DNA of 64,000 bases from Lineus longissimus (taxonomy: Eukaryota; Nemertea; Pilidiophora; Heteronemertea; Lineidae). Below, piece by piece: positions 60,231 to 64,000 of the stretch. The stretch lies in the NCBI RefSeq assembly GCF_910592395.1, contig NC_088313.1:14836437-14900436 (forward strand). The letters run 5' to 3'. Each line of letters begins with the position of its first letter. The first letter of the stretch is position 1. The translations under genes and the position numbers were made by a program. Under the pieces are notes generated by a model. That model worked only from the letters and a program-made list of their open reading frames with translations, did no database searches and was not told the DNA's origin.

Positions 60231-63200
60231 ATCGGTCGCTCTGTTCTGCACAGTAGATAATATAGCTAGCTTTGAGAATGTTTTTGCCTCTCCCTGAATC
60301 CCCTCCCGCCTAGAAATGACGAAAAAGTCAAGACGTCTGGCATCAAGATTTCATTTCGATGATGCCAGAAGTTTGAAAATAGATGAAATTTTGGCAGGGA
60401 CTGGTTGACCCCCTTTCCACAGATGAAAAAACATTCATCTCTTACATGTCTTATGGCAAAAGGTAATTTTGAGATCGGCCCTTTATACTTATAGGTTTGT
60501 GGGCCTGTACATGACGTAGTCAGGAAGCGAACATGATAGTTGCATCACTATAACTCAGGAAATTGTTCATGAGAGAGGATGTGCTTTGCTAAATAACTTG
60601 GTAACATACTCAGAAAATTCTTAACATGCTTACAGAAGGTGAAATGGAGGTTACATTTCCTAATAACTTGACTGCATCCGATTGGGAAACCTATTTCATG
60701 GGCTTCATCATCCTGGGCTGTTGCCTATTAAGAGATCTTGTGAAGGTACATGCTTTTTTGCCAATTGACTTACAGCAAATGACCCAATGAGATCCAATCA
60801 GTTTGAATGTGGGTTTTTAACTTCCCTTGTAAATGGCCCAGTAATGTGGTAGTGTAGGTGTGCATCCTTAATTCATAAACATGTCACACTCGTAAAAAAA
60901 CTTAGTAGAGCAACCATCTGGTGCCACTCGGTAAACTTGTGACCTCCTGGTTCAAAATTTTGGTCATTAAGTATTTACTCCACTCACTATAAAGTGGTCA
61001 AACCACGGAATTAAAAGAACTCCAATTCAATTTCATCCAACCGCAAAAAAATGAGTGTGAGTATTTCCAGGTTTACTGTGGCAACTATCGGTATGTACTA
61101 CCTGGAACCGAACAGACGTCTGGGAGGGTTTTCTCAACTAGCACCGTGTAAAAAGATCTCATCTACCCTCCAAGTGCCCTCGGCCATATCTTACAGATAG
61201 TGTCCAGTTTTTGTCCCCAAGTCCAATTACTGTAGGTCATCAACACTGACCTGGACAGGTTATAATGGATGTTTTTCACAATGACCAGTGGCCTGTCCCA
61301 AATTACTCCAGTGTTACCAGTTTAAGACTACTTTGTCTATACTTGGTGAAAAAATATTTCCAAAATTGTGTTTTGTTGTCACTGGACATGTTGGGACTTA
61401 CCGCTTCTTTTTGATTGTTTGACACGTCTTTGGATTGCCCACAGCCTTGTTTTCGAATGATTAGACATCAAACGTTCCCTGATTGCAATTTAACGCATTC
61501 TAGATCTTCCCATTCAGCAATTTTCCTGTCACTTCAAGGACTGAGCATTCGGCATTTTTGAAGCAGTCCAGTTAGGGAATGTCTGTATTTGGTGGGTCTT
61601 GATCATCCCACACACATCCTTAGCATAAAGACCCAATACTTCTGCGTGACCAGGTCTTTTTTCTAGTCCACCCGATTACTCGTGATCAGAGTTCTCCTCG
61701 GGCAGTTTGTGCTGGGCGGCAGACTTCATGAAAATGCTGGAGGTTTGTTGCAAATCGTGACCAGTTACAATCTTGCCTCTATAATCGAGACGCCTCCCTT
61801 ATAAGGATAGCATTGGATAGTCCCAAAGGTGTCCATGAAAGAGTGGTTGCACCGTTGTTAGCATTTATCCTCTTGTGAAAATAGACTTGGGGTTGAAGTT
61901 GGACAGAAAGAAAAGAGATTGTGCAGCAGCCTCATGGCTTCACCCGGATGTGTTCTCGTGGAATAAGCCTTGCCTTAATGATTTAAAACATTCATCAAAT
62001 AGAAAAGCCTTTATAGTGCGCGGAGCCATGCATTTCATGTCCACAATATCCTCCCTGGGACCGTAGTCGATGATGCCTTGAACATAAATAAGCATTTCTT
62101 ACTATCTAAAAGAACATGCAAGTTTTTCTAACGCAAAGATGTCTGGCGATTTCTTTCCAGTATATCTTACCAAACGATTATATTCTTCTATTACAATGCT
62201 TAGACACTTCTATAGTCCAGCGTTGAATGGAAAATTGGCCGTATTGGTAATTTCACATGACTGAGCAACACAAATGCCTGTCACAGCAAAACTAGGTCAG
62301 ATATAATAACGGTGAGTTTATAGAATACCAACTATCCAATGACATACACAACTAAAGAATATATCCGACTGTCATCACACGGGACAAAAACACGCACTTA
62401 CCCACCAGGGTTTGATAGGACACTTGCCACCAACAACTTGTCTGATTCAACCTCATACAATACATGACTTCCAGTTCCAACTCCTGGATATGTGGAATTC
62501 GACCTGATTTGACCGACCTGTACAGTTTCCTTTATTCAGTGTTACCTACCATTTTGTGCCAAGGTAAGGGACTGTCTTCACTGCTGGTGACCAGCAGTGA
62601 GACTTGTGTATTCTTTTTCTGACTCCAGTCCTCACTTGTTTTCCCATTTCTGTGTAAGATGATTGTCCATCATTGGATATCAGGATTTCATTGTACAATT
62701 GCTCTTTGTTGCTGCCACTCTTCGGTAAGTAAAGCATCATGTGAGTTTGACTGCCGTTTTTCTTGGCATTATCGACATAATTTGACTGGTAAGAAGTGGC
62801 TTGTGGGTAAAGCTTTTGAAATTTGAAGAAGCAAAGATACAACTTGAAGCCATAGATGAATTTATGACTGAAAATGAAATTGAGGAGTAATTCCTTTTGT
62901 TCTGTATTCTTGGTAGACAGGCCACAAGCAGACCTTTGAAGGCTTTTAATCAGCGCTGACGTGGATGGAAGTTGGTACAAATCCAGTTCAGTGTGTGTTT
63001 ACAAGACTATATTACAATATTCTTTGTGCATCCATATAATTAGATAAAGAATCTGGAATTTGTAACAACTTCTGTCGATCAATCAATGGTAATTGTGCTG
63101 CTTCAAAGTCCTCAGAGTACTATTATTGACAGGTGCCTATGCCTCAAGGCCTTATTACTCTTGGAGCTCTTGAATCATGAGCTGAATGGGTCCTCATCGA

Positions 63201-64000
63201 TGTTCCGCGTGAAAATAAAACAGCATGTTTACATGATGTTTCCTGCCATAAACTGTGTCCTTCTCAATTTATTTACACATTGTCATGATAAATGATAAAT
63301 TGACATATCATCGTTTGATCATAATAAAACCTCAATGTTATATGGTAAGCGCTGCCATGAATATTGTCTTTTTCATACAAATACATTACTCATCTAGAAC
63401 TATAGGTCAGTCCTTCAGTGTAGGTCAAACCAAATATAGTACTAACGAGAGATTTGCGTCATCGAAATGGTGGCATGAAAGCGCAGTTACCTAACAGAAT
63501 AATCATAAATGAGGAAAAAACTTTGAAACTGGCTTTAAAATATATAGAATCAAAATATTCTGGCTATGATCAAAATAATTCTGTTTTCTTCTGCCAGGCA
63601 TGTTACAGAAAGTCCACCAGTCTGGATTTCTGGTCCATATTGCTTATTGCATGTAACTCCTATTTTGATGGGCAGAATGTTTTTCGCTTTTACCAGAAAA
63701 TGAACTAAATTCTCTTCTACACCCTGTGCTAACATATAGCCAGAACTTTTGGGTGCGATGCAGTGTTAAAGCACACTGCCCAGGTAGTGGAATAATTGCT
63801 GTACTCTCCCTGCGATGAATGTCCTTCATCCATCTATTGATACAATATGTAAAAGCTGGCCATGGATGTATCATAATAATATTGTTTTTTTCCATCAAAT
63901 TTAAGTTGCAACCATTGGCCGCTAATGTTAAAGCACCACAAAAATATCATTCCAAAAAGGATAAAGCTTGTTATGGATTTTGATGATGCTAATATTAAAA
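60231..64000. other. Noncoding, no gene called
   Basis: The longest frame is 144 codons on the minus strand at 62546-62980. It has an erratic composition and no domain I recognise, and it overlaps the 23 bp palindrome. No splice-bounded exon was found. Confidence 0.4.
62578..62600. repeat. Perfect 23 bp palindrome
   Basis: The arms tcactgctggt and accagcagtga are exact inverses around a single G. Confidence 0.95.

Noticed and set aside
1-64000. Mitochondrial carrier (slc25a21) or Nkx2 homeobox exons expected near Pax1/9 in the pharyngeal cluster
   Set aside because: I looked for the carrier PLDVVK-type and the homeodomain WFQNRR-type motifs on both strands and found none, so cluster membership cannot be claimed from this window.

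Overview
The window reads as nuclear DNA from an invertebrate bilaterian, most likely a marine lophotrochozoan or ambulacrarian. It is AT-rich, has no operons or dense long ORFs, and is full of short non-autonomous mobile elements, minisatellites and foldback repeats. The palindromic octamer TACATGTA is strongly over-represented. The species cannot be fixed from the sequence. Almost all long reading frames are chance openings in noncoding DNA, and I left them out.

The one exon I can name is on the minus strand at 14453-14776. It has good splice sites and encodes a PRTW motif followed by an HSITDILG octapeptide, the arrangement found after the paired domain in Pax1/Pax9 transcription factors. 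I found no paired-domain exon in the window, so the gene's other exons lie outside it, are very diverged, or the assignment is wrong. A second minus-strand candidate exon at 25363-25572 runs open from acceptor to donor in a phase that can join directly to the first. On the plus strand, 28.6-45.3 kb holds a weaker gene model: a CCAAT box and ATGGCG start region, three possible internal exons, and a convincing terminal exon with a stop and an AATAAA. I do not recognise its protein.

Layout. 0-23 kb is a repeat nursery: at least ten copies of a roughly 230 bp element with CATTACGTTT ends (family A), a 445 bp TA-flanked foldback MITE, and two tRNA-derived SINE heads. 19-30 kb holds foldback repeats, a 98 bp direct duplication, a 17 bp minisatellite, nested palindromes, a SINE/LINE tail with a GTAT microsatellite, and a GACAAG-type minisatellite. 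31-47 kb is intron-like, with local tandem duplications. 47-64 kb holds another family B copy, another family C foldback, a 390 bp palindromic MITE at 51.5 kb, the hairpin start of an unclassified repeat at 60 kb, and long stretches in which I see nothing.

Functionally, the window looks like the 3' part and surroundings of a developmental transcription-factor gene next to an unidentified plus-strand gene, in intergenic and intronic DNA shaped by MITE insertion. No complete gene, rRNA, functional tRNA or CRISPR array is present.
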